From assembly GCF_026213295.1 (NCBI RefSeq), contig NC_079419.1, positions 25,995,206 to 26,059,205 on the forward strand: a DNA stretch of 64,000 nt, written 5' to 3'. The notes below the pieces were generated by a model. The model ran no database searches and was not told where the DNA came from. It worked only from the letters and a program-made list of their open reading frames with translations. This stretch comes from Gadus chalcogrammus (taxonomy: Eukaryota > Chordata > Actinopteri > Gadiformes > Gadidae). Both the position numbers and the translations under genes were made by a program. Positions 8,936 through 17,851 of the stretch are shown here, in pieces (the first letter of the stretch is position 1; every line of letters begins with the position of its first letter).

Positions 8936-10980
8936 CTACACCTCCTTGCTGGTCTCCCCTTCTTGCTGGTTGGCATCAGGTGTCTGAGTTTGTCTGCTTA
9001 GCCCTCCGTCTAGCCTGCTCTCTGGGTCAGTGTTATATGGTGCTCTCGGAGTACGTCGGCCTTCCTCCAAGTCCCCATATCCCTCAGCCCCCACACCTGC
9101 CACTTCCTCCTCCTCCACCTCCTCCTCCTCACACCCCCCCACATGTCGCTTTACTGTCCAGGACTTCACTACCCTGCGAATGAACTCCAAGAGGGTTTTA
9201 CACTCCCCTGGGTTTCTGGCTCGGTAGAGGACATAGGCGTTAAACATGCATAGTTGGAAGAGATAGGCTACAAACTTCTTTGACCAGTTCAGCGATCTTC
9301 GGATGAAGGGATAGTATGCAATATTTTGGTCCAACTTGTTTACCCCATTCATGGATGCATTGTACGCAACAACACACTCTGGCTTGAGCTGAGCAACCTT
9401 GTCTCTGTCGCACCCCCAAGTCAGTCTTTGTCATCTCGCTGATGATCTGAGGTTCTCCCCTATGTTTCCTCAGGGGAGGAAACATTTCCTTGGTTTGCAC
9501 TCCCAGTAAACGTTCACACAGTGCTACAGAATTGTAGAAGTTATCCATGAACAATGTATAACCATGACCTGGTAGACGATCAAGGAAGAGAACACTATCT
9601 CTGGCAGAGTACTAGCTTCCCCAACATAAGGACGCATATTGAAGCAGTACCCTGTGGCAGAGTCACACAGTATGTAGGATTTGATTCCATACTTCACAGG
9701 CTTTTGTGGGTTATACACCCTGAAAGACAGGCGCCCCGCCACTGCATCATACCCTCATCAATGCAAATGTTTTGGCCTGGTTGATACATCTCCTTGAACT
9801 TTTCCACAATGTAATCCAACACTGGGCGACCTTTGTACATTTTGTCAGATGCATCCTGTGATGCATTATTGTTGAAATGAAGGAACCTCCATATCTAAAA
9901 TCTGTTCCTTGATATAGTCTTGCCGAAATGGGGCGTGGCATCTACCTCATCAACACTTTTGATGTAACCAGTGAGAAAACTGAGTCCAAATAAAGTTTTC
10001 AATTCTGGGACTGACACTGGTTTTCATGCATGTCCTCTGCTATATGGCAGATTGTCAGGGTGTGCTTCAAAATATTGACTTGCGTATAGGTTGGTCTGAT
10101 ACACAATATTTTGGAGCAGCTCGTCCGTCAGGAAGAGCATCAGGAAGTCAGCTGGCAGGTCGCTATCCAGCTCCGCAGCAGCCCTCCGGGGTCCAGGGGT
10201 TGCAGTGAAGGGGAAATTGTTTGGTTGCCAGCCAGCTTGATGCCAGTCATCCCCGCAACCTCTGCTTGATGCACGCCTGTAAATTATAAATATATAAAAT
10301 TACCATAAAACATCTATTTTTATTGCTGCGGTGTGATGTGAAGAATACTTTTTTTTACCTTTCTTCTTCGCTTTGCCAATAGGAGTCGGAGCTCTGCTGG
10401 ATGCACGACCTGTAAATTATAGAAAAATACACAATTAGCCTACAATAAAAAAAAAAAAATTATTGCTGCGTGTGATGTGAAGAATACATTTCTTTTTACC
10501 TTTCTTCGCTTTGCCAACAGGATTGGGAGCAGTGGGAGGGGGAGGGGGAGTGGGAGTGCGAGCTCTGCTGGACGCACGATCTGTAAATTGCAACATTGTA
10601 TCAGTAGGCTACTGGCAACACTATTAGCTACAGTAACGAACTACTGGGACTAAATTGCGTTCATGTGACGGACTGAAGGAGGAGAGAAGGGGAAAAGTTA
10701 ACTCTTACCTCCCTCACGTCTTCCTGGAGACGCGTCAGGGGATGAGGCTCTGCTGTTCCCGGTTGACGGCAACCACTCATCCGACGAATCCGGGTCAGGT
10801 TCGCTGAATTCATCACCTGATTCGGAGGTGTCTGCTGAAATACGCCGTGTAGGCCTACTCTCTCTACTTGGCCCGGCGTTTTTCGTCAGAGGCTTTATCG
10901 CAACCAACCGCGTCACCGAGACGCATACTTTGTTCGAGTGTTAGTTGTCTGAAATTTCGCTTACGTTTCGCGGACGCCAT
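8936..10980 (-). pseudogene. piggyBac transposase, broken
   Basis: Transposases of this family cut and paste DNA at TTAA using a DDD catalytic core. The minus-strand reading starts with an ATG at 10,980 (MASAKRKRNFRQLTLEQ), then an acidic N-terminal segment rich in Ser, Asp and Pro (10,916-10,698), then spliced-looking micro-exons (10,580-10,280). The body follows: a DELLQNIVYQTNLYA stretch (about 10,140), DKMYKGRPVLDYIVEKF (about 9,840), CIDEGMMQWRG (about 9,760), KPVKYGIKSYILCDSATG (about 9,690), FMDNFYNSVALCERLL (about 9,550) and GVNKLDQ with a hydrophobic NAYVLYR segment (about 9,350-9,230). Homology-bearing pieces fall in different frames and include stops (for example around 10,020-9,900 and 9,590), so no full protein is made. 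The third catalytic Asp, normally in GVDxxDQ, is Asn here (AAC codon). The tail after about 9,200 has a Glu-rich run. Confidence 0.9.
10264..10620 (-). repeat. Tandemly repeated micro-exon units in the piggyBac gene
   Basis: A unit of about 110-130 bp is repeated. On the minus strand each unit has an acceptor-like 'ataatttacag', an exon-like 'cgtgcatccagcagagct...ggcaaagcgaagaa' stretch and a donor-like 'aaaggtaaaaa'. Exon-like cores lie at about 10,498-10,580 and 10,361-10,412. A third acceptor at about 10,280 leads into the conserved transposase body. The first core encodes RASSRARTPTP followed by a Pro run and NPVGKAKK. This is internal exon duplication within a transposase gene. Confidence 0.7.
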
Positions 10981-11233
10981 GCTCACTTACTTAACCCATT
11001 AGGCTACTGTTTCCTCATCTCTGATCCAATTTGGCACAGCGCCCCCGCCCACCTGGCGGCTCAGTTCAGTAGTACATTCTCTGTTTACAAGCCTGATTTT
11101 TTGTGACAAGGTGCTCCAGATCGCTCCCCCCCGCCCCGTTGAAAAACATAATTGACGTCTATAGACGTCATTGGCAGTCAACGGTTGTATTTAAATTGAC
11201 GTCTATAGAAGTCATTGGCAGCCAATGAGTTAA

Positions 11234-11430
11234 GGGACATTAGGGAGAACGCTCCCGGAACCTTAGTTTGGAGGTCGTGCTTAGTGACACGACAAATACT
11301 TCCAATTGAATTACATGGGTTTGAAATATGTGCTTTTTGACACGAAAAATTTGAAAAGACGTGTCCCTGATCACGTTTCAATAGATTAAATAACGTGACA
11401 GTGTCACGTATTTTCGTGAGACCGGGTTGC
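11234..11430. repeat. MITE-like fragment ending in GTGAGACCGGGTTG
   Basis: AT-rich sequence with small palindromes ('acgtgacagtgtcacgt' at about 11,391) ends with GTGAGACCGGGTTG (about 11,415-11,428). That end closely resembles the FB1 terminus GTGAGACTGGGTTG. Its other end is not visible and was probably disrupted at the piggyBac insertion site. Confidence 0.45.
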
Positions 11431-11723
11431 AGGTTCATGAAGTCCTCAACCCCAAATGTTGTCCTAAGTGAAGAACCCACCACAGCAACGTATAGGCCCT
11501 AACACGGCACACAGGGAACCCCAATAATCAGGCAATGCAACAGCTATCTCAGACACACACACCACAATAATTCAACGCTATACACACCAAATAACAAATA
11601 ACAAATAACAAGCCACACCAAAGACGCAATCAGACTAGGCAACATAAGGATTCAGTTCATCATTGACCCTCGCAACCTAATCATGAAGTGGTTAGACTGG
11701 CAAGTTTAAAAAACAAGCAACAA

Positions 11724-11757
<34 letters not shown>

Positions 11758-11773
11758 ACACACAGAGTGTAAA
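11431..11773. other. Non-coding spacer with a CA tract
   Basis: Low-complexity sequence with 'aataacaaataacaaataac' (about 11,587) and a CA run at about 11,727-11,765. No exon or transposon gene recognised. Confidence 0.6.
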
Positions 11774-11955
11774 ACGCAGTTACGTATGTAACTCCGGTTC
11801 TATGAATCCTGGATGACCGCCAGAGGCGGTGCATTAAGCACTGGATTTATCCGTCTCGCGCATGCGCAGTTCGAGTACCTATACCAACAAGGTCACATGT
11901 GACCCTCGTGACACCGGATTGGCTATATAGCCCGGTGTTGACAGAGGATCTGTTC
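11774..11955. repeat. DIRS copy 1 inverted terminal repeat, 3' side
   Basis: Its inner part ('gaggcggtgcattaagcactg', 'tcgcgcatgcgcagttcgag', 'ggtcacatgtgaccctcgtg', 'ggctatatagcccggtgttg') recurs inverted at 17,440-17,580. Its outermost 55 bp ('gttacgtatgtaactccgg') are instead complementary to the left half of the internal complementary region. Confidence 0.88.
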
Positions 11956-12004
11956 CCAGAATCTTCTCGCGAACCACGAGACTTCTGAGTAACCTGTAAC
12001 TCTG

Positions 12005-12110
12005 GCGGTCATCCAGGATTCATAGAACCGAAGTTACATACGTAACTCTGCGTTCTATTTCATCCTTACTGACCGCCAGAGGCGGTGCATTAAGCACTGG
12101 ATGGCCAATA
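12005..12110. repeat. DIRS copy 1 internal complementary region (ICR)
   Basis: The left half (about 12,010-12,052) is the reverse complement of the outer end at 11,774-11,832. The right half (about 12,053-12,103, with 'gttctatttcatccttactg') is the reverse complement of the outer end at 17,550-17,596. The two halves abut, so the ICR is a template for joining the two element ends, as proposed for DIRS1 circle formation. Confidence 0.88.
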
Positions 12111-12129
12111 CCAACAACGTCACGAAGAA

Positions 12130-13392
12130 TCAAGCGCTCACATACTGACCAGAGACAGCAGAGCTTGGCATCAGGGCCACGCCCATTGGATGGGGAGTGG
12201 CAACGTCGACCCGGTAGAACCTGGAGAATGTGCTAGGCGACGCCCATGACGACGTGGCACAGATGTTCCCCAGGGGCACCCCTCTCAGGGCAGCCCATGA
12301 TGTTGAGACGCTCCTGGTTGAGTGACACCTCACCCTGGATGGCGGGGGCGGCCACTGGCCCCGTAGGCGTGCGTTATGGTCTCCACAATCCAGTCGGACA
12401 GCCTCTGCTTTGTTAAAGCACAACCCCTAAAAAAAAGCTGCTCCGACTGGCGAATACCGGCGGTAGCAGAAATATAAGCCCTAAGGGCCCGCACCGGGCA
12501 CAGCAGCTCGGACCCACCCTCCCCAGAAGGGGGTCAAAGTGTGCTAACTGGATGGGCTGGTTAAGGTGATTGCGTGGCAGCACCTTTGGCAGGAACGCAA
12601 CATTCGGCCATAGAGTGACACCCGAGCCATCAGAGTTCCACCTCAGGCATGTATCACTCACTGATAGGGCATGCAACTCCCCGACCCGCTTGGCAGAGGT
12701 TATGGCGAGTAAAAAGGCAGCCTTCATGGACAGCCACTTCAACCCCCTTGACTCAAAGGCTCGAAGGGAGGCGATGACAAGGCTTCCAGCACCAGCGGCA
12801 GGTCCCATGCTGGAGACCTCATGGCTGTAGGGGGCAGTCTCAAAGCCCCTCTAAGAAAGAGGGACACTAATCTGTGGCACCCTACCGTGGCGCTGTCAAC
12901 CCTATCATGTAGGGAGGAGATGGCAGCGACATAGACCCTCAAGGTAGAGTGCGACCGGCCACTATCCAGGAGGGACTGCAGAAATTCCAGCACCGTGGTC
13001 ACAGCGCAATGCACTGGATCCACGGCCCTAGCCGCACACCAGTTGTAGAACAGCTTCCACTTGTTTGCGTACTGCAACCTGGTCGACGGTGCCCTGGCAC
13101 TCATAACAGTACCCCTGACAGCCGCAGTGCACTCCCTCAGCAGTGGGTCGGGCCCTGCAGTGGCCAAGCCCAGAGCTGTAGGCGAGAGGGGTCGGGATGC
13201 CAGATCTGACCCCCCAGCTGGGACAGGATTCCCTCCTGTCGGGGAGGCACCATGGCGAGCTGCAGCAGAGCCTGAGCAGCAGTGGATACCAGAGCCTCCC
13301 CGGCCAAAAGGGGGCCACCAGAAGGAGCCGGTGGCCCTGCAAAAGGACCCTCTGGAGTGTCGGCAGAACCAGAGGCAATGGTGGGTATGCAT
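12130..13392 (-). pseudogene. DIRS copy 1 tyrosine recombinase, frameshifted
   Basis: This enzyme would insert the circular DNA copy. The N-terminal core-binding part reads ARAPSTRLQYANKWKLFYNW and VLEFLQSLLDSGRSHSTL (about 13,110-12,980). The first catalytic Arg is in TSAKRVGELHAL (about 12,690), the His-x-x-Arg box is CHSTRS (about 12,330), and the nucleophilic Tyr is in STFSRFYRVDVA (about 12,210). The four conserved features are therefore present, but they fall in three different frames (13,392-12,739; 12,808-12,413; 12,423-12,130). At least two frameshifts separate them, one at a run of A/T near 12,425-12,435. The normal order and spacing for a DIRS recombinase are kept. Confidence 0.88.
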
Positions 13393-15194
13393 AAAGAGGC
13401 CTGTCCGGCCAATCGTGCGCCAGCGCGTCCTGCCCTAAAGGGCTGGACGCTTCTGCCCAGGAGAACCAGAGGGGGCAATGCGCCGACTCCTCCGAGGGAA
13501 AGAGGTCCACCTCTGCACTGCCGAAGAGGCCCCACATTGACTCCACCACCTCGGGGTGAAGCCGCCATTCCCCCGTTGGAGGCTTCCGTCGGGAGAGGAA
13601 GTCTGCCGCCCGATTCTGGGCCCCCGGCAAATAGACTGCCCGTAGGCTGGCCAGACAGGGAGAAGCCCAAGTCCACAGGCTCTGGGATACCCGGAGAAGC
13701 CGTGCCGACCTGGTGCCCCCCTGGTGGTTCACCTGGGAAACCGTGGCCATGTTGTCCGACCGGACCAGGACATGCCGGCCCGTCAAATGGGGCAGAAAGC
13801 TCGCTAGTGCCAGCTGCACAGCCCGGAGTTCCAGCACATTGATGTGTTGTGCCACGTCCCGGCCAGACCACCGTCCCTGCGCAGTCCTGCCCTGCCACAC
13901 TGCGCCCCATACTTACTGTCCCTGGGCGCAGGGACAGTAAGCCCAGAGGCACCACAGCTGAAGCAGCTGCCAGCTTGCCAAAAAGCTGAAGAAACAGAAT
14001 AAAAAGCAGGCTCCTGCCGGCTCTGAAGAGGGGAAGGAGGCGGAGGATGTCGTTCACCCGTCGAGGTGAAAGGTAGGCCTTCATGGCGACAGAGTCCAGG
14101 ACCAACCCCAGATAGGTAACCCGTTGGGAAGGGTCCTGGCAACACTTTGATTGGTTCACCGTCAAGCCCAGCCGGGCGACGTGCGACAGCAGGCGGGCCG
14201 TGTCCTGGGCCACCTGGGACCTGGAGGGCGCACAGACCAGCCAGTCGTCCAGATACGGCAGGACCTTCATGCCCTGCGTCTGCAGGGGTGCGAGGGCTTC
14301 CGCCACAACCCTGGTGAAAACCCTCGGGGAGAGGGAAAGCCCGAAGGGAAGTACCCTGAATTGGTAATGCCTGCCCCGATAGGCAAACCTCAGGAACCGC
14401 CTGTGGCGTGGCGCAACCTGCACATGAAAATAGGCGTCCTTCAGGTCTATTGTCGTAAACCACTCCCCCCTGGCAACTACCCTCAGGGTGTCCGCCGAGG
14501 TGAGCATGTGGAATGGTAAAACTTTTAAAAACGTGTTCAGGCCCCTTAGGTCTAGAATGGGCCTGAATCCGCCGTCTTTCTTGGTTACCAGAAAGTACGC
14601 CGAGTAGAACCCCCCGGGTTGTAACTGAGGGTCCACTGGCTCGATCGCATCCTTGGCCAGGAGGGCGGATAGCTCCTGGGCCAGAGCTGCGGCCTTCGTC
14701 GGGTCGCGGATGACTGTCATCCTGAGCCGGCCGAAGGCCTGGGGCCGGCGTCGGAACTGTAATTCGTACCCCTGGGTTAAGGTGGAAACCACCCAGGGGT
14801 CTATAGTACAGGCAGCCCCCCGGCCTCTATCGGCTCTGGAGGGGTACCGGTGAGGCTCCGCGGCTCGAGGCTGCACGGGCGATGGGCGGGCGTGGGCGCG
14901 AAAGCTTTCAGCGGGCTGCTGGGCGGGCCGCCGAGACCTACGTAGGCCCTCATCTCTCGCTGGGTAAGAGCGTGGAGGCTGGTAGCAGCCCCGGGGGGCA
15001 GCCGGGGGGGCTCTAGGCCTGCCAGGAGCAGACACACTCCTGTGAAGACCCGACAGCTGCAGGTTGGTTTGCCTAGCTTGGGCAGCTCGCTCCAGCGTCT
15101 CCAGGGCAGTGACCCAAACAGCTCCCCCGGTACCACTGGCACGGCTCTGAGGGCCTTCCTGCATGCCTCCGTCAGGGGCGACTGAGCCAACCAA
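13028..15194 (-). pseudogene. DIRS copy 1 reverse transcriptase-RNase H
   Basis: The RT copies the RNA genome and RNase H removes RNA from the hybrid. A 685-codon minus-strand frame (15,194-13,137) begins in the gag-like Pro/Arg-rich region. It then carries AYFLVTKKDGGFRPILDL (RT motif A region), TTIDLKDAYFHVQVAP, YQFRVLPFGLSLSPRVFT and the catalytic YLDDWLVCAP. After about 14,020 homology moves to another frame (13,900-13,028), which gives the RNase H part: INVLELRAVQLAL, VLVRSDNMATVSQVNHQGG and GAQNRAADFLSR. The DIRS-specific segment AEVDLFPSEESAHCPLWF follows, in the position of the methyltransferase-like domain. One frameshift therefore separates RT from RNase H. The 3' end overlaps the start of the recombinase frame, as is common in DIRS elements. 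Confidence 0.9.
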
Positions 15195-16440
15195 ACCTGG
15201 CGGCGAGTCTGGACCAGGGTGGACATAACACGCCCCAATTCCCTGGACATCAGGGCAAAGGCCTGTAGGGACGCATCGCTCAGGTCCTGCGTAGACGGCT
15301 CAACTGCAGCTTGTTGCAGCGAGGTCGAGAGCGCCAGCATTAGGTGGGAGAGGGAATTGCCAATCCGCCCCATACGCGCTGCTGCGTCATAGGCCTTCGA
15401 GAGCAGGTCGTCTGTGACCCTGCACTGGGGTCGAGGACACCTGGCATCCGGCCGCAAGGCCTGATCGGGGGTCAAAACGAGGGAGGGTTGTGTATATATA
15501 TATATATATATATGGGCCTGTGGCTGGGGGGAGTGAAGTGCCTGTGGACAGCCTTTTGATTTTCAGGTGCTGGTGACGTGTAGTATAAATAAAAAGAAAA
15601 AAAAAAGAAAAAAAAAAAAATGAGGGAGGCAATGGCGGGCTCAACGGGTGGCATGTGACCCAACCCATACTGCGCTGGATCCCGCATGGCAGCCAAGGCC
15701 CGAGCACTGGAAGAGGGGAGAGCCTTGGCATCCTTCCAGCAGACGTGCAGCTCCTTTAAATACTCCTCCGAAGGAGGGACAGAGAAAGGGGATGTGGCAG
15801 GGCTGCGCCTGAAAAAGGCGCTAGGCTGAGCCAAGTCTGCCTGAGGAGCATCGAGCCCCAGGCGAGCCAGGGCCGTACGGATGACGGCCCCGATGGGTTA
15901 CCCTCTGTGCTGTGCCCAGAGCTCTGAGCAGAGGAGCGGGAGGCCTCCCCAAAAGCGTTTGAGGCTTCCTCCCCCGTGACACCCTCACTGAAGAGGTTAG
16001 CCGATGCCGCCAGCGACAGGACATCGTCCGGCCCGGCACATTCCCCAAGGAAGGGTCAGGCCGGATGTCAGCCACCGCGCCACCTGCCCCAGGTTGCAGG
16101 GTCAGGAGGAGTTCCTGTATCCTCACCATGTCGGACGACAAGCGATCCACCTTGGATGCTAGCTCGTCCCTAGCCCTTTTCCTGGGGGAGGCCCTGCTCT
16201 ACCCCGACGCCAAGAACGGCCGGGCTGAGCTGGAGGAAGTGGCGCCATTGATGGAAGGTCGACGGCTGCCGGATGTTCCACCGCTGCGAGCCTAGCCAGC
16301 CTGAGTGCCAAGGGCATGGAGCCGCAGTTCATACAGGCCCTCTCGGTAAGGCCCTCCCTCAAATGCTCGAAGCCGAGGCAAGAGGGGCAGCGATCATGGC
16401 CATCGTCAGGCTCAAGGAGGGCCACACAGGCGCCACACAT
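14801..16440 (-). pseudogene. DIRS copy 1 gag-like ORF, broken
   Basis: The N-terminal piece (16,440-16,159) has a Cys-rich start, MCGACVALLEPDDGHDRC followed by PSCLGFEHLREGLTERAC, typical of the zinc-ribbon-like start of vertebrate DIRS gag proteins. Middle (16,150-15,472) and C-terminal (15,475-14,801) pieces follow in other frames. The latter contains NSLSHLMLALSTSLQQAAVE and FALMSRELGRVMSTLVQTRR, helical segments that match in position the second DIRS copy's gag. A low-complexity insertion at 15,485-15,625 interrupts the frame. Gag would form the particle in which reverse transcription takes place. Confidence 0.78.
15485..15625. repeat. TA microsatellite and A-rich insertion within gag
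   Basis: A (TA)n run at about 15,490-15,513 and an A-rich tract at about 15,589-15,621 flank about 75 bp of unique sequence. The block lies inside gag homology and so looks like a secondary insertion or expansion. Confidence 0.55.
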
Positions 16441-16449
16441 GAGCCTCAG

Positions 16450-17195
16450 CAGAACACTGGAGAGGGGAGCACTGCTTTCACCAGTGAGCTACTAACTCAA
16501 GAAAAGCCAAGAAAGTGTTACCGGGAGAGGACGCGAGAGCGCAGTCTTCACCAGCAAGTGACTGAAAATAATTACACACTCAAATATACAGTAGTGTTCT
16601 CGGGAGAGGATGCGAGAGCGCTGCCTTCCCCGGTAAGTGACTGAAAAGAAACACACAAGTGTTACAGGGAGGGCGCGAGAGCGCTGCCTTCACCGGTAAG
16701 TGACTGAAAAGAAACACACAAGTGTTACAGGGAGAGGGCGCGAGAGCGCTGCCTTCACCGATAAGTGACTGAAAAGAAACACACAAGTGTTACAGGGAGA
16801 GGGCGCGAGAGCGCTGCCTTCACCGGTAAGTGATTGAAAAGTAAACCCCAACAGTGTTACAGGGAGAGGGCGCGAGAGCGCTGCCTTCACCGGTAAGTGA
16901 CCGAAAGAAATACGCAACAGTGTTACAGGGAGAGGACGCGAGAACACTCTGCCTTCACCGGTAAGTGACTGACCGGATTTATTTTTTTTATTTTATTTTT
17001 TTAAACAAAAGTGTTACCAAACAAATTTGGTAACCCAGAACACAGCCGAGCTGTTTCTATCAGGGAGCTATCAAGTAGCAGCTACAAGCGCTGGAAGGGA
17101 GCGAACTGTACAATGTAGCCAGTAGTGAAAATAATCCCAGCAGTGTTGCCGGGAGAGGACGCGAGAGCGCTGCCTTCACCGGTAAGTGACTGAAC
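16450..17195. repeat. Leader minisatellite of DIRS copy 1
   Basis: A unit of 60-75 bp, core 'gcgagagcgctgccttcacc' then 'ggtaagtgactga', is repeated about eight times between 16,455 and 16,970 and once more at about 17,143-17,190. It lies between the gag start and the 5' inverted repeat. Unit length and spacer vary. The sense strand of the element is the complement. Confidence 0.85.
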
Positions 17196-17439
17196 GATTA
17201 TATATATATATATATATATTCTTCTAACAAAAGTGTTACTAACAAAACTTGGAAGCTTCTACTCAAAGGAAGCCTTTCAGCGCTGTACAGACAAACAGCC
17301 CCTGGAGGACGAGTTCACCCGTTGCTCCGACCCTTGGTCGCGAGCTGCACACAGTCTGGAGCGCGATCCTTTCCAAAAAGCGAATACGCTATCCGCAAGC
17401 GGTACTACTACATGCGTCTTTGCGAGAAGATGAAAGGAA

Positions 17440-17596
17440 CAGATCCTCTGTCGACACCGGGCTATATAGCCAATCTGGTGTCACAAGGGTCACATGTGAC
17501 CTTGTTGGTATAGGTACTCGAACTGCGCATGCACGAGACGGATAAATCCAGTGCTTAATGCACCGTCTCTGGCGGTCAGTAAGGATGAAATAGAAC
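17440..17596. repeat. DIRS copy 1 inverted terminal repeat, 5' side
   Basis: This is an inverted copy of the inner part of 11,774-11,955 ('gggtcacatgtgaccttgtt', 'ctcgaactgcgcatgcacga', 'ccagtgcttaatgcaccgtc'). Its outer end 'cagtaaggatgaaatagaac' pairs with the right half of the ICR. It probably contains the promoter of the element, because transcription has to start inside this repeat. Confidence 0.85.
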
Positions 17597-17851
17597 TTAA
17601 CTCTCCCGGGATACGAGACCCTACCCTGGGGTCTAGTGTTGGTGCTGGAAGGCAAAAGGGATAAGGAAGACGCCCGTCCAGAACTCGTGAGGCCTCCGAA
17701 TCAGAGATCCCCTTGCTGGAAAGTCGCACCGCCTATGCACTCATATTCCCCGGCCCCCCGGCTGAATCAACTTCAAGTCTTAGCTGAATCAATTCCCTGT
17801 GTTACAGCCATGATAGCAGCTACTGCAGTTGCTACACAGTTAAGTACTAAG
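17597..17851 (+). other. Exon-like unit copy A, left part
   Basis: Sequence from 'gaatcaattccctgtgttacag' to 'gttaagtacta' (about 17,786-17,851) matches 26,693-26,748. It starts with an acceptor-like pyrimidine stretch plus CAG, then ATGATAGCAGCTACTGCAG. It is interrupted by the LINE at about 17,852 and continues after it at 19,949. The first about 190 bp show no recognisable feature. Confidence 0.6.

Larger units (their letters stand above)
8584..11233 (-). mobile_element. piggyBac-type DNA transposon
   Basis: The element spans 8,588-11,229. It has perfect 14-bp terminal inverted repeats (CTCATTGGCTGCCA at 8,588-8,601 and its complement at 11,216-11,229) and is flanked by TTAA at 8,584-8,587 and 11,230-11,233, the target duplication typical of piggyBac. 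The inner right end also has two 'attgacgtctatag' copies (about 11,150 and 11,196), possible transposase-binding subrepeats. The transposase gene reads on the minus strand and is broken. The intact ends mean the copy could have been mobilised in trans. Confidence 0.9.
11774..17596 (-). mobile_element. DIRS1-like retrotransposon (copy 1)
   Basis: On the minus strand the order is 5' inverted repeat (17,596 to about 17,440), a minisatellite leader, gag (16,440-14,801), RT/RNase H (15,194-13,028), tyrosine recombinase (13,392-12,130), internal complementary region (12,110-12,005) and 3' inverted repeat (about 11,955-11,774). This architecture, with a tyrosine recombinase instead of a DDE integrase and with split inverted repeats, is diagnostic of DIRS elements, which replicate through a circular intermediate and make no target duplication. 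The coding frames are interrupted by several frameshifts, so this copy looks inactive, although catalytic motifs survive in each domain. Confidence 0.92.

Noticed and set aside
13061..13940. Plus-strand frames of up to 186 codons across the DIRS copy 1 coding region
   Set aside because: They are antisense shadows of the RT/RNase H and recombinase genes in GC-rich sequence.
16450..17195. CRISPR-like array (regular repeats with variable spacers)
   Set aside because: Repeats of 60-75 bp in a eukaryotic DIRS leader, no cas genes, and spacers that are themselves diverged repeat copies.
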